NCBI GenBank assembly: GCA_009733575.1
Contig: ML769484.1
Location: 1-64,000 of the forward strand
Direction of reading: 5' to 3'
Length of the DNA stretch: 64,000 nucleotides
DNA from: Gymnopus androsaceus JB14
Taxonomy: Eukaryota > Basidiomycota > Agaricomycetes > Agaricales > Omphalotaceae
This document shows positions 44,491 through 56,127 of the stretch, in pieces; position 1 is the first letter of the stretch, and each line of letters begins with the position of its first letter. A program made the translations under genes and the position numbers. The notes beneath the pieces were generated by a model. That model was not told the DNA's origin, did not search any database, and was given only the letters and a program-made list of their open reading frames with translations.

Positions 44491-46309
44491 ATGTCTGATT
44501 GGACAACAGACTCGAACGAATGCATCTCCATTTCCATGGGTAATTTCCGATTTTGACGCTTCTTTTAATGGCATAAGCTGTTCTTACTCGCGTTTCGTGT
44601 CATCTAGTTCGTTCCTCAGAGGATAAAAAGGTTCTTGGAGAAGAAGAATCATATGAAGACTTTCATCCTGCTTTCACGTATCCGGTACGTGTCTATACGC
44701 TGTTGAGCTCGATTGGCGTCTAAAGCTAGGGTGCGGGGTACTAGATTTTCGGAGAGGAAGAGAAGATCTATGGCTATAAGAATCTCAGTATCGATGTGCG
44801 TCTCGTTCATATCCTTCTGTGCTCAAATTTGACACCTTGTGGATAGCTCAAATTCGCGTCGGGTTCTCTCAAGCAGTACCTTTCCGTGAAATGGTCGGAC
44901 AAGCTTAAATCGGCGGATACGGTTGATAATGTCGATGGAAAAATGCGTGAATTTCTTGCTGAAGGTGTGTTTTGGTGCTGTCATCTGCAATACTTTGGTT
45001 AACCTCGGCTACAAGGGATTGAAACAAGCGAAGAGACGTTTCAGGCTCAGGTTGAAGAGGATGCCACGTCTTTCAAGCCCATGGGAGAGTTAATTTATTC
45101 ATACACGAGATCTGCATCAAAAAGGAAAGGAAAGGATGTCGCTGGTCCGGAACCGCTCAATCCTGACGATGAAGACACTGTTGTGTATGAAGTCTATCAC
45201 GTACGCGACTATAACTTGTTTGTCTTGCTCAATCTAATACTTTGCCCTCTCTTAGTGCACCTGGAATACTCCTGGGTTCAGAGAGTACCATCGAAAAATG
45301 CAAATATTCATCCTCCTCTACATTGAAGCAGGGTCTTATATCAACGAAGAGGAAGATTCATGGGAATTTGTCGTGCTGTACGGTCGACCTTGACCTTCTT
45401 ACTGCTGGTTGCTGACCTCGAAATAGGTATGAAAAGCGCAAGCGACGAGACGCATCACATACGCCGACCTATCATTTTGTTCGGTTATTCTTCTCTCTAC
45501 AACTTTTACTACTTTCCCGAGAAAGTTCGCCTGAGATTAAGGTTTGACTTACCCTTTTACACCATTGAACGCTACTCATAGTACCGCAGTCAATTCGTTA
45601 TACTTGGACCCTACCAGCGACACGGGCACGGATGTACGTCCACTTCTCGCGACCAAAACCCGCCCATCCTGACACTGCTCTACAGCCGAACTTTACAAAG
45701 CTATCTACCAATACGTTCTCTCTCAGCCACGCATCGGTGAATTGACTGTCGAAGACCCGGCTGAAGCGTTTGAAGACCTGCGGGATAAGAATGATCTGAA
45801 AATGATTCTTTCGACGACATCGTTTATGGAAACAGGACTCGGGAAAGATAGCTTGACGCATGGTGGCGGTCGAGTCGGAAAGGTTGGTAAGGCGATTGGG
45901 CGGGAAGGGTAAAGGCAAGATGGGTCCGCCAGTGGAGAGGGCCTGGGCTGAATCGTGGAGATTGAAGATGAAGATTGCTGGAGTAAGTACTCTTATCCCC
46001 TTAGCGATATATAAAGCTTATCAACGGCCATATTTTAGCGTCAGTTCCAACGACTCTTGGAGATGCTCATACAAATGCACTTGGACCCTTTGGATGCTCG
46101 CTGGACTGAAAGCATACAGGCTTCAAGTTAAGGAAAGGCTTTATAGGTTCAACTTTGTACGTATCTTTGGTTATGTTCTTTGATCATTGCTAAACTTTTT
46201 GCAGGAAGTACTGGCACAGCTGGAGAAAGAAGAGCGATTGGAAAAGCTCGAGGAGACTTTTCAGAGTGTCAGAGACGACTATAGTCGAATATTAAAATTA
46301 ATTTATTAG
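44491..46309 (+). CDS. HAT1: histone acetyltransferase type B catalytic subunit HAT1 (three frame breaks)
   Basis: Hat1 acetylates newly made histone H4 on K5 and K12. Start MSDWTTDSNECISISM (44491); then HPAFTYP / IFGEEEKIYGYKNLSID; ATSFKPMGELIYSYTR; CTWNTPGFREYHRKMQIFIL; and the catalytic core FGYSSLYNFYYFPEKVRLRL, SQFVILGPYQRHGHG (acetyl-CoA-binding QxxGHG), then ELTVEDPAEAFEDLRDKNDL. It ends LEKLEETFQSVRDDYSRIL at 46309. The frame must shift by one near 45480, between 45890 and 45910, and near 46115; each is in a strongly conserved stretch where no intron fits. Confidence 0.9.
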
Positions 46310-46643
46310 GCGAACTTCTAGTATGTTGTAATTATACTTATTCATTCAATGCTTGAGGATAGGGAATTGGCGGTCAAAGCGAGCGTGATCAGGAACTGGC
46401 GGCGATCAAAGAAGCCCACTGGCTGAAGTCTTTTCTTTCTTATCTTTCCTTCCACTCTCCATGTCCAATCATCGCTACTAGAGAGCACGTACAGCAGCAT
46501 TTCGCCAGCTCGCTCGCTCGAAACGCGTAATTTTTACGAACTCTACGTGTATTATTATCGCAACACACGACTATCATCCTACACATACATTCATTACCAG
46601 CACACACTACTACTGCTACACACACGCGCACACGCAGTCAATA
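46310..46643. other. promoter region with CA-rich repeats
   Basis: Upstream of the DUF6593-like gene the plus strand is rich in ACAC and ACAT motifs (46560-46640). No gene seen. Confidence 0.4.
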
Positions 46644-47373
46644 ATGGATCTATTCCTGGTTCCCAATAATCCCTGAACATACAGTCCTTGTCTCAACCAA
46701 TGGCGTCGCTCACTATCAGGTCAAGACAACCAAGACGGCTCACGGACGACGCATTACCAAGATTCGACGTCCCGCCGAGTCGGAAGAGGCTAGCATCGTA
46801 GCGGTAGTTCATTGGGGAAACTGGGACAAGCCGACAGTCGTTCGACAATGTCCTTTGGTCACTGGAGCTAGTTCAAATGGCGTACTGGCTTCGGAGTTTC
46901 TATACAAGAAGCATCAGTTTAGTTCGTGAGTACTCTTGCCTGTTGGATTGCGTTCGTTTCTGATTCATGATTTGCATTAGCTCTCGCTATTTCCTGGGCG
47001 ATGATTCGATCGAGTACAGATGGAAATTCGTCAAAGGCGTAGGATGTGTTGTAAGTCCCGACCTCTGTACTCTGTTATCGAATAACTTTTTCTGAATTCT
47101 TTCTACTAGTTGAAACGCGGCGATAGCAAGGAAGAAGTCGCTCGATACTCCTTTACGCTTTCCGAAGAGGGTTTATACGCCGGAGAGAGGAAATCACGTC
47201 TGAATATCAAAGCTTGTTCAGTGGAACTGGATCTGATCGTCGTTTCATTCTTGATCATGTTGAAGAAGAGAAGAGAGAGGACTGGAGGGGATAACTTGCT
47301 TTGTGCGCATGATGAGGATCCACAGGGAGATGGAGGCGGGGATGGAGGAGGCGGAGGAAACGCCGGTTCATGA
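46644..47373 (+). CDS. DUF6593-like protein
   Basis: DUF6593 proteins are common in Agaricomycetes and have no known function. Start MDLFLVPNNP (46644); an extra base near 46673 moves the frame to EHTVLVSTNGVAHYQVKTTK. Then IVAVVHWGNWDKPTVV, SRYFLGDDSIEYRWK and a last exon LKRGDSKEEVARYSFTLSEE, ACSVELDLIVVSFLIMLKKR, with a glycine/aspartate-rich tail ending at 47373. The order LVPNNP, HWG, RYFxGDDxxEYxWK and LDxIVxSFxxxxKKR fits the family. Confidence 0.7.
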
Positions 47374-47778
47374 ACGGAGGGTCGCCGAGTCGTGTCAGAT
47401 GTCTTCTTCATTTTCTCTAGGGTTCATGGGTCTATTATAATCTGGGCATTAGTGACGGAGTTGTACGATATAGTATGCGTTTGTGTTCTGTAAACTGTTT
47501 CATACAACTTTCGAACCAGCAGGTGGAACGCACTATAATTCGTCCTCTCGCAGTCAAAATACCACTATAGGCCTGCGTAGCGAAGGTTTTTATGAAACTG
47601 AAGGATTTATGCGTCGGGGTAGGAGAAGAGCAAGAGACGCGAACCAGGGCGAGCCCGACATCTTCGGTTCGGTCACTAATTTCATTACCGGATTTGAATG
47701 GACAATTCTTTCTTGTTATTATTCCCTAATAGTACAAATACCTCTATCCGACCAACACATAGGATGAAGACAAACCCT
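47374..47778. other. intergenic, no supported gene
   Basis: A 94-codon plus-strand frame (47483-47767) lacks motifs. The region separates the convergent DUF6593-like and 7TM (c) genes. Confidence 0.45.
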
Positions 47779-49304
47779 TCACCTTGGGCTTGGTGCTCTT
47801 ATATCCATGACAGAAGACGGGGACAAAGGTACATCTGGTAGAGATTTTTCCTTCCCAGAAAAATGAATCTCCTTCAAGCTTTTGTCACCTATATACGAGT
47901 CTGCGTCCGAAGATGATTCAAAGGAGAGGCGACTCGAGTTTACAGTGTTGATAGGAACGTCGAAACGCATCGTCTCAAGGTGGTTCTCTTCCCTGTTGGT
48001 GCGTCCCGAACTTGAATGGTGAGGTATTGTCGACATGAACACTGTCTTGTCCATTGAACCTCCTTGATTGACGAGGAGGATCACGACTATAGGGTAGATA
48101 CCCTATGATTAGCTCTCTCTTAGCCGTGCCTCGCAATTTCAAAGCAGAAAATATCGCTTACAGCGAATTGGAAATTGACCGGAGTGTAGATATCTCCCAG
48201 AGTTCCACTCTCGAGACGGATTAATGAAGCTAGAAGAACGGTAACCTGATCGTTTCAACTGTTAGAAACGGCAGTGATATAAATTAACGCTACTACTCAC
48301 TCCGGAAAAACAGTACAATATCCCGGATTCGACGATCAACGCCATAATTCTGTTTCCATTCGTCTGTGTACGCGCAAAATCTCGCGTTATATCACGTCGG
48401 AATTTCCTAAAAATTCAGATCCGGTTCAGCATCAACGTTAGAAAACCAATACAATACTTACCAAGCTTTCATCGAGATAATAGTAGTCGCAGAGATATTT
48501 GTCAACAGCGAAATGATCAAATTAGCGATCTGGCTGGCGTTTATAGCACGAGACATGAGCGCATTGAGCTCCGGGCTAATGGGCAACACTGTGAGTCGTA
48601 TTCTGAACGCGATTGTCACAGTGACAGTAACTGGAAAGAGGATCAGACTCAAAATAATGAATATCAGATTCGGGCTGTGGACGTACTCGCCAGGCAAAAC
48701 AGCAAAGCTATCGGGATCTTCAAAACTCCTCGACTTTGATCATTGCATAGCACCCAAGCCCGCCATACAACCACTCCGTCTGTAAGAAAGTACTGTCCCA
48801 AGAGTCAGTGTAGGCCACATAACGACATTTAAATATGCAAGAGCTTACATTGATGAGAATAATTGCGCTGAACAACGGGAGATACAAGCCCACGTCCAAT
48901 GACGCTGGAGATATAAAGTCATTTTTGAATATCAAAATCGTGTTAGCCACAGACAAGCTCCAATGGATGGTTGAGATGGTATACATGAAGAGGCTCATGA
49001 AGAACAATATCTTGCGGACTCTTGTTCGGAGACCTTTCGTCCTAGGATTGGGTATACAGTAAGCATTGCTAATGGAAATGATATCAACAACTTGGAACGC
49101 ATACATACAGCATGACAAAAGCGAAGACGGGGAGTAGGCAGCTATATACGCCTATGATATTGGTTTGAAGTTAGCTATATTCTTAGCAACACTTAAGAGA
49201 AATTACTCACCATAAACGAATGTTTCTGGAATGATTCCGATAATATGATACAAAGAATTGACCGCAGCTGTATGATTTTGGTATGTAGGGATAGGGTCAG
49301 ACAT
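47779..49304 (-). CDS. 7TM membrane protein copy (c)
   Basis: Start MSDPIPTYQNHTAAVNSLYH at 49304, followed by IIGIIPETFVYG, TKGLRTRVRKILFFMSLFMY, VHWSLSVANTILIF, the VVVWRAWVL region, ITVTVTIAFRIRLTVLPISPE, LIISLLTNISATTIISMKAW and a tail with GRTNREENHLETMRFDVPIN ending at 47779. It carries GTAAGC at the donor that is mutated in copy (b), and no insertion. Of the four copies this looks the most complete. Confidence 0.7.
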
Positions 49305-49992
49305 TAAGCCTTCAAGCCTGAGGGAGGTTCAACAGGAGGACAATTAAAAAAGCCCAGCGCGCGCAGCGTGAAGTTGTGATCTGGATATGAAAGTAGAGAG
49401 CAACCAAGGACCCAGAGCTAATATTAATGGCAACGTTTCCGGATTGAATTAACTTACATATGTAATGCCGAAAGCGTTCTCATTATAGACGAAAGCTCCA
49501 CCGATATACTGTACCCGGCGCTGTTACATCCTGCACAGCGACTGTACTAGTACCTGAGGAAAGAAGGAGGCTAAGGCTCGGCCGCTTATCGGATTGATAC
49601 GATTCACAGCTAAGTACATTGCATTCCTCGAAATCATCAAAGTTGCATCAAAGCATCAGACTTCTCGACATCTCAAACACATCTTTCGTATTTGATTCAC
49701 AAGTACTGGTGAAACGTCTCCACTTAGCGCAATTATAATGACCACTCGAGGTAGGGAACGTGCGCGCAGCGAGCACCGAGTACTTGAATCGCTCGGCGAA
49801 AGCGCTACCAGCTTGAATGGCAATTACTTACTAAACACACGTCGTGAAGCACTTGGCGCGTTCAAGGCACGGGAAGAGATAGGTAAGTCGATAATGCTTA
49901 AGGTCGAAGCACTGCTAAATCCCTAATAAGTAACGATGTACAAAATAACCTCTATCAAGTCCCGAACAATACCTATAACAGAGATTAGAACT
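49305..49992. other. intergenic between 7TM copies (c) and (d)
   Basis: Contains a 62-codon plus-strand frame (49738-49926) without motifs. Nothing else seen. Confidence 0.4.
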
Positions 49993-51481
49993 TCAGCTCT
50001 GCTTCGAAGCCTTTATATCCACAACAGACTCGGAGGGCGATAACGGTTCGGGCAGAGATTCTTCCTTCGTAAAAGAATTAATTTTCGAATTACGATGCAC
50101 GTCCTTGCCTTTGTCACCATTATATGAATCCGTGTCTGAAGAGGACTCGTGGGAGCGGCGGCTCGAGTTCACAGTACTGATGGGAATGTTGAATCGCGTC
50201 GTCTCAAGATGGCTCTCTTCTCTGTAGGTGCGTCCGAACTTGAATGGTGGGTATCGTAGACATAAAGACGGTCTTATCCATAGAATTTCCTTGGTTGACG
50301 AGAAGGATCACGACTACAGGGTAAATTCCCTGAAGATCTCTAAGCGCACGCTGTAAATCTGGAAAATATCACTTACAGCGAGCTGGAAACTGACCGGGGA
50401 GTAGATGTCTAGAGTTCCGTGCTCAGGATTGATCAGCGAGGCTAGAAGAACCGTAAGCTAATTATTTTGGCTATCAGCAAAAGATGATCATGAAGTGATA
50501 CTACCACTCACTGCAGAAATGCAGTACAAGATCCCCGATTCGACGATCAACGCCATAATTCTGCTTCCATTCGTCTGCTTGTCGAAACCCCGCGTTATAT
50601 CACGTCGGAATTTCCTATATTCAGATTTGGTTCAGCATCGACCGTTGGCAAAGCTAATACGGTACTTACCAAGCTTTTATCGAAATAATAGTAGTCGCAG
50701 AGATATTCGTCAACAGTGAAATGACCAAATTAGCGATCTGACTGGCGTTTATGGCATGAGAGCATTGAGCTCCGGGCTGACGGGCAACACTGTGAGTCGT
50801 ATTCTGAACGCGATTGTTGTAGTGACAGTAACTGGGAAGAGGATTAGAGCTGAGGGAAGTAATGAATGAATATCAGATTCGGACTGCCATGTACATACTT
50901 GCCAAGAAAAATAGCAAAGCTATCGGGATCTTCAAAAGTCCTCGACTTTGATCATTGCATAGCACCCGCGCCATACAACCACCCCATCTGTAAGGAAGTA
51001 CTAATCTCAAAGTCAGTAGCCCATCGAGCACAAGAGGTATGTAGCTTACATTGACGAGGAGAATTGCGCTGAATAGCGTGACATAGAGACTCACGTCCAC
51101 CGATGCTGGAGATTAAAAGTCGTTTTTGAAGACTAAAATCGTGTTGGCCACAGATAAACTCCAATGGACGGTCGAGATCGTGTACATGAAAAGACTCATG
51201 AAGAACAAAGATTTCCGCACTTTTGTCCGTAGACCTTTCTTTCTGCGAATTGGCATAAGCACTGTAAATCGAAACGGAACATAGATACTTACAGCATGAC
51301 AAACATGAAGAAGGGAATTAGGCAGCTGTATACACCTGCGACACGGCGGAGATTGTTGAGTATAATATCAGCTCAAGTCGACAATAGAATACTCACCGTA
51401 AACGAATGTTTCGGGAATGATTTCAATATAATATGGTATAGAGCCGTGAGCGCAGCTCATGATTCGTACAGAGACAGACAT
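49993..51481 (-). pseudogene. 7TM membrane protein copy (d), decayed
   Basis: The same exons can be followed: EIIPETFVYG, HVHDLDRPLEFICG (in place of VHWSLSVA, shifted frame), the VVVWRAWVL-equivalent region, LTNISATTIISIKAW and VNQGNSMDKTVFMSTIP. The first exon needs a frame change and contains a stop where the others read YQNH. The tail has two one-base deletions near 50230-50250 (CCCACC and TCGGAC where copy (a) has CCTCACC and TCGGGAC). A tail in the restored frame ends SVVDIKASKQS at 49993. More diverged than (a)-(c). Confidence 0.6.
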
Positions 51482-52984
51482 CAAGTCTTCGAGGAATGAC
51501 AGTAAAACGCTCAGCGTAAATTCCTCAAGAATGAAAGTGGATGGAGCAACCAAGGAGCCGACAAAGTTCCTGGCATAATTGGATCGCTATGGAAGGATCT
51601 TTATGGTTGTATCAGAGAAAAAAAATAGCCTCCAGCCAACTTAGTCCCGACCGTGACGCCGTACAAGATCGATTTGCGCTTTGGGGCATTCGGATGCAAG
51701 GCTTTGCGTGAGAACTTTTAAGCGCCAAAGTATCAAAGTTGAAAAAAAGTGGCAAAGGCTTATAAAACTTCAAAAAGGGACTATTTCACCTCGTCTTGGT
51801 GAGAAGATTTGCTTCGAATAGATATCTAAAGGGGCCTATCAAAGTGTTTTTTTCATAAAGTTTAATCTTCGTAAAAGAGAGACTTTTATAGTACACAAAT
51901 GCACAGATAGCATAGTGAAAAAAAAAGATTTTGGCGAAAAACTCTAACAGTCATGTAGAGTGGTCAAAAAATAGATTTCCCTCACTAGGGTAATGAGATA
52001 GAGTCAGTTTTTTGAGCGGTAAGTACTTCAGAATGATCGTGTAATTTGGCAGAGGAAGCAGTTACGTCACACGAATTTACCATGTTTTTATGCTCTCGCA
52101 CAAGGAAGGAAGGAAAGAACCACAGGAACCATGTATTTTTATTGTAGGAACTTGTATTATTTATATTGAACGCGAAATTCGAGGTATACAACGCAAACGA
52201 GGATCGGAGAATGATTAAATCATTCTAATCATTATGATTTGCCACAAATATCGTGGGAACTTTATTTGCCGCCCTCACACTTTCCTTACCGGCATTGGCA
52301 GGTACCACCCTCTTGGCTACTATAACAGGCAGCCTTGCGCGGAAAGTTACGTTTCAATTCAAAAACTGAATGGCTAACGTCATCAGGTGCTGACTTTTCA
52401 ATTGTCGCGATACGAACCTGGTCGAACTCGGACCAATTGCAAAACACTCCGATCCAACATTGATGAATTTGTAACTTGATATGCAGCACGGGAGAGCATC
52501 GGTTACGGGCATTAATGGGCATTAATGGTCATTGTGTGAAGCAGGCGCAATCAGGGAACGAGCTTGTACTTAGGAAGAAAGATGTAAGACGTGCAAGGAA
52601 GCACGATGCGGCCTGGTTGGGCCCGGTCTAGCGGCAATCATGGCGCCTAATTCCTAGTTCCTTCAAGTTCTAGACCCACTGGGTCTCAACACTGCAACAA
52701 CAGACCGATATGTCTGGAACGCGAGTCGAATGAAGTCTACGCCCGCCCACGCAAGCCTACTCGTCCGAGTTCAATTTACAATCAGTAATTGTTCTCCGCG
52801 CAGAAATCTAGGCCATGCTAGTCGTCGGTCTAGTACCCATAACGGAGACCGTATAAAATGCAACAGAACAGCGCTGTATTTCCTCAATCCTAGGCTTTCA
52901 CCCACAACCTACCTACTTATAGGGATAAATAAATTCCGAGCCCGAGCTTTTCCAAGTAGCCAACCCTTTATTCCCTCGAAAAAC
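51482..52984. other. intergenic, no supported gene
   Basis: A-rich sequence with several A(7-8) runs. A minus-strand frame at 52286-52522 with five to six cysteines (ending ACYSSQEGGTCQCR) hints at a secreted-protein remnant but has no signal peptide in frame. I do not call it. Confidence 0.4.
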
Positions 52985-53257
52985 ATGTACTACACATACC
53001 TTGCACGCAGGCCTGTTTGTATCTCTCACTTTGTTCGTAGCCGCGGATTATCTTCTGACTGATCTCTACAAATTCTAGGCGCTCTTCAGTTGGATTGCCA
53101 TTGAAGCCGCTTTAGCCACTGTCGTCGCGTCACAATACATGAAGCCAAGGTATGGCGTTCGGTCATTTCTTTTCCTGCCTAGCTAAATTGTTTCATTAGG
53201 TCTCAGCTAGCAGCTTTAAGCAATGCATACCGAACTGCTGCTCAGCCTGCGCATTGA
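52985..53257 (+). CDS. small single-pass membrane protein, hypothetical
   Basis: Three exons give about 52 residues: MYYTYLARRP (52985-53014 or so), ALFSWIAIEAALATVVASQY with MKPR, and SQLAALSNAYRTAAQPAH ending at 53257. One hydrophobic helix (WIAIEAALATVVA) with basic flanks resembles small subunits of mitochondrial membrane complexes, but I cannot name one. The first donor (GTTTGT) is weak; the second (GTATGG) and both acceptors are normal. Confidence 0.45.
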
Positions 53258-53509
53258 TTGAATTGCGGACACTTTCACCCTTGCCCAATCATCCACTCTT
53301 GTACCATATCGCCTGCACTAGATTCCAATGTTATAATATGTATTCTTAGCAATTATTAAAGCTTGCTGTCCCATCATCATATTTTCGTCCACCTAAGTTT
53401 AGAATGAAGCGTGTAAGGGCAATTGGAGGAAGATTCATTGATACACCGTACGAGTAAACTTGCGACGCATTCGCTTGAGTCAGTTATACAGAGCTTCTAC
53501 AGAATTCCT

Positions 53510-55289
53510 CTAGTTGAGTGATAAAATGCCTGCTCCGTTGTCTTTCCACCACTTCTCCGTTTCTTGACCAACATCATATCCGAATTGTACATCATCCATT
53601 GCTTGACGAGATTTTTGACCATGTTCTACTACAGAAAGCTTATCAGAAGCAACAACTTGGCCCTTGGCCAATGCGTGCTGTACTTCCATTCCCAATCGTA
53701 GCATAGCATCCCGTTTTTCTTGTTCTGGACCGTCACTGAGATGGTAAAGGTTTCGACTTTCCGTAGAGAGCCGCTGTGTAGTTGTCGCGCGTTCAAAGCG
53801 GATGCTTTCATATGCCTTCAATAGCGACGGTATCTGTTTACGGTGAGTTACATGCGAGAAGAGCTTCCCCAAGGCTTCAGCGTCTTCAATCTAAGCAACG
53901 AAGAGGATAAGGCCTCGAATTGAAAGTATTGGTGATGAATGACATACCGCCATTGCTGCACCTTGAGCCCGATACGGGAGCATCGGGTGGCAAGCGTCTC
54001 CTAGTAGAGCCACTTGACCTTGCGCATGCACCCAGGTTTCCAGCGGTGCACAATCCATCAACTTAAACTTGAGAGTGTACGGGGATTTCACCAATGCAAG
54101 CAATTTTGTGACGCTTTCAAGGATTAGACTGGAGCACAGATTTATTAATAAAGAAATGTATCTCACCGTGGTTCGAATTCTGAGAATTGGGCTCGCATTC
54201 CATCTGAATCACTTTGCGCTGTCCAAGAGTAGCCCGCTTCTTCATCTTCATCTTCAACGAAAGCTACAACATTCAACAATTTCCGACCTCTCTGTGTGAA
54301 AATATATGAGAGGGAAGTCACAGGAAGATTGACGGAAGTTTTACAATCCCATATGCAACCACAAATTTCTGTGGACCAGCCCACAAAGAGAGTTTTTCTA
54401 CAAGCGGCTCCAAGTCTGGGTCGCTCAACATATCCTCGACAGGGATCATAAAGCGATATGCAGAGTCACCGGTGTATTTCACTTTTTGAGGATGGCCGAC
54501 CACAACATCACGAACGACACTGCGTATACCGTCGGCCCCAATGATAACATCTGCTGTGATCTTTTCTCCAGAGGCAAGAGTGACAGATGGTGTTGAGGGA
54601 TCAATAGATGTGACCCTACTTCCAGAGCGAAAGGTTATATGCGGCTTCGCGAGATCATACAGCATACTATGAAGATCGGCTCTCTGTAACGTTCATCGAA
54701 CATGGTCGTAATAAATCGACGAGTTTGGAGCTTACATGAACATGGTAAGTTGGCGCCCCGTACCGTTTCTCAGTCTCATCTCCACCTGGCATGCGTTGAA
54801 GAGTTGCTCCATTTGCATCTGCAAAAATGAATTGACGGAGGACAGAGAATAGTATTGAAAGAGCCACTTGCAACGGTATAGGTTTATAGACTCCACCTGG
54901 TCCAGTCCAGCGATCTCCTTCAATTTCGAGCCAATACCCCACCGTGTCAAAATGCGGGTCACATCTGCGATAATGGATCAGCAAGCAATTGAAGACAAAA
55001 ATGGCGTGCGCACTTGCTGCAATCTGGACTCCCGCACCGATTTCGCCGGGAACAGCAACAGACTCAAGGACTGTTACTCTATGACCTGCGCTTGCTAGAG
55101 AATAGGCAGTGGCCAGGCCACCGATTCCACCACCAACCTTGGCAAAGTGAGCATCCTACTCACAATGGCTACAGGGGGCTTACAATGAGTATGTCCAGCT
55201 TCAAAACCGGGTTCGAGCTATCATGTATCGTTGCCTAATAGAGTTTTCATCGGTGACAGGGCACTTGTATGATTGAAAGAGCTGACCAT
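53510..55289 (-). CDS. FAD-dependent monooxygenase (salicylate hydroxylase-like)
   Basis: Class A flavin monooxygenases hydroxylate aromatic or polyketide substrates using NAD(P)H. The FAD-binding GxGxxG is in DILI/VGGGIGGLATAYSLASAG, interrupted by an intron after DILI. Then TVLESVAVPGEIGAGVQIA, MLYDLAKPHITFRSGSRVTS, DVIIGADGIRSVVRD (the DG motif), and ALLGDACHPMLPYRAQGAAMA (the GD motif contacting FAD). The C terminus EKWWKDNGAGILSLN ends at 53510. The likely start (55289, MVSSFNHTSALSPMKTLL) reaches DSSNPVLKLDILI only if one base near 55227 is extra. The substrate cannot be read from sequence; no biosynthetic neighbours are seen. Confidence 0.85.
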
Positions 55290-55569
55290 TGATACTTGAG
55301 GAGACCACGCTAGATTGTGAAGGTCCTGTTGCATTTGCTCGCTTTTATAAGCGTCCGTCGCACCAAGTTTATCAATCCCTTGTCATTTTTGCTGATACAA
55401 TTTCCCGTTTACTCATGAGATATACTCAGTCTCCTGAATGGGGCCGTAGTTCCGTGGGTACATCACCATTTGTGTCGAAGGTTCCTGACAGCTTCTGGTC
55501 CCTCCGGAACATCTAGTATAGTTAATTAGCTGCTCTTCATCCATGAGCTCCGCCAGAGCTTCGAGATAG

Positions 55570-56002
55570 TTAGTCAAATGAAATGAGTATGCCAACTACC
55601 ACACCTGATTCATCCGACGAGAACTGACAGACGCCGGTCAAAGCCGAGTCTATATTGACAATACCAAAAAGGTATGACACACACACATTAGTGCAGACTA
55701 AGCCAGGGTGGAGAAGTACATAGTTGAGATGCTGAGTGATTATCGACTTGTCGAGTACGTTGCGAGTACGTATCCTTTGAGGCAAGTCCGACAGCAATCT
55801 GCCTTCATATTTCGCGCACCGTAGCCGATAAAACATTTCTTGAAAGTTGATTGCTATCCCAGTTAAACTTGGCGAGTGGAAGGTTAGCCTGAAGCCTGAA
55901 AGCGCAAGTTTGCAATTCCGGGCTCTGCATCCCTCCTGTTCGTGCACCGTCGCGCGTAAGGGAAACTGAACCCAAAAAACCTCGTTGGTCAATCGCAAAC
56001 AA
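55570..56002 (-). other. unidentified open frames, possibly a dehydrogenase remnant
   Basis: A 142-codon frame (55570-55998) contains HLNYVLLHPGLVCTNV, which loosely recalls the HPGxVxTN loop of short-chain dehydrogenases, but no Rossmann or YxxxK motif is visible. Part of this stretch (from about 55885) is repeated at 60833-60990 as part of the GDA1 tandem duplication. Confidence 0.25.
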
Positions 56003-56127
56003 CGCCTACCTATAGAGCAAACACTGTCAGCTGTTCGATTCCAGACAAAAAAGGCTAGGAAAAATAAATTACAGAAGTCTAGTACTAGAGTACATACTAT
56101 AACGTCTCAACAGTAAATAATTCAACC

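Noticed and set aside
52286..52522. Cysteine-containing minus-strand ORF as a small secreted protein
   Set aside because: No in-frame signal peptide and no start supported; cysteine spacing fits no family I know.
55570..55998. Short-chain dehydrogenase gene
   Set aside because: Only an HPGLVxTN-like stretch is present; Rossmann GxxxGxG and YxxxK are missing, and part of the sequence is repeated as non-coding DNA at 60833.
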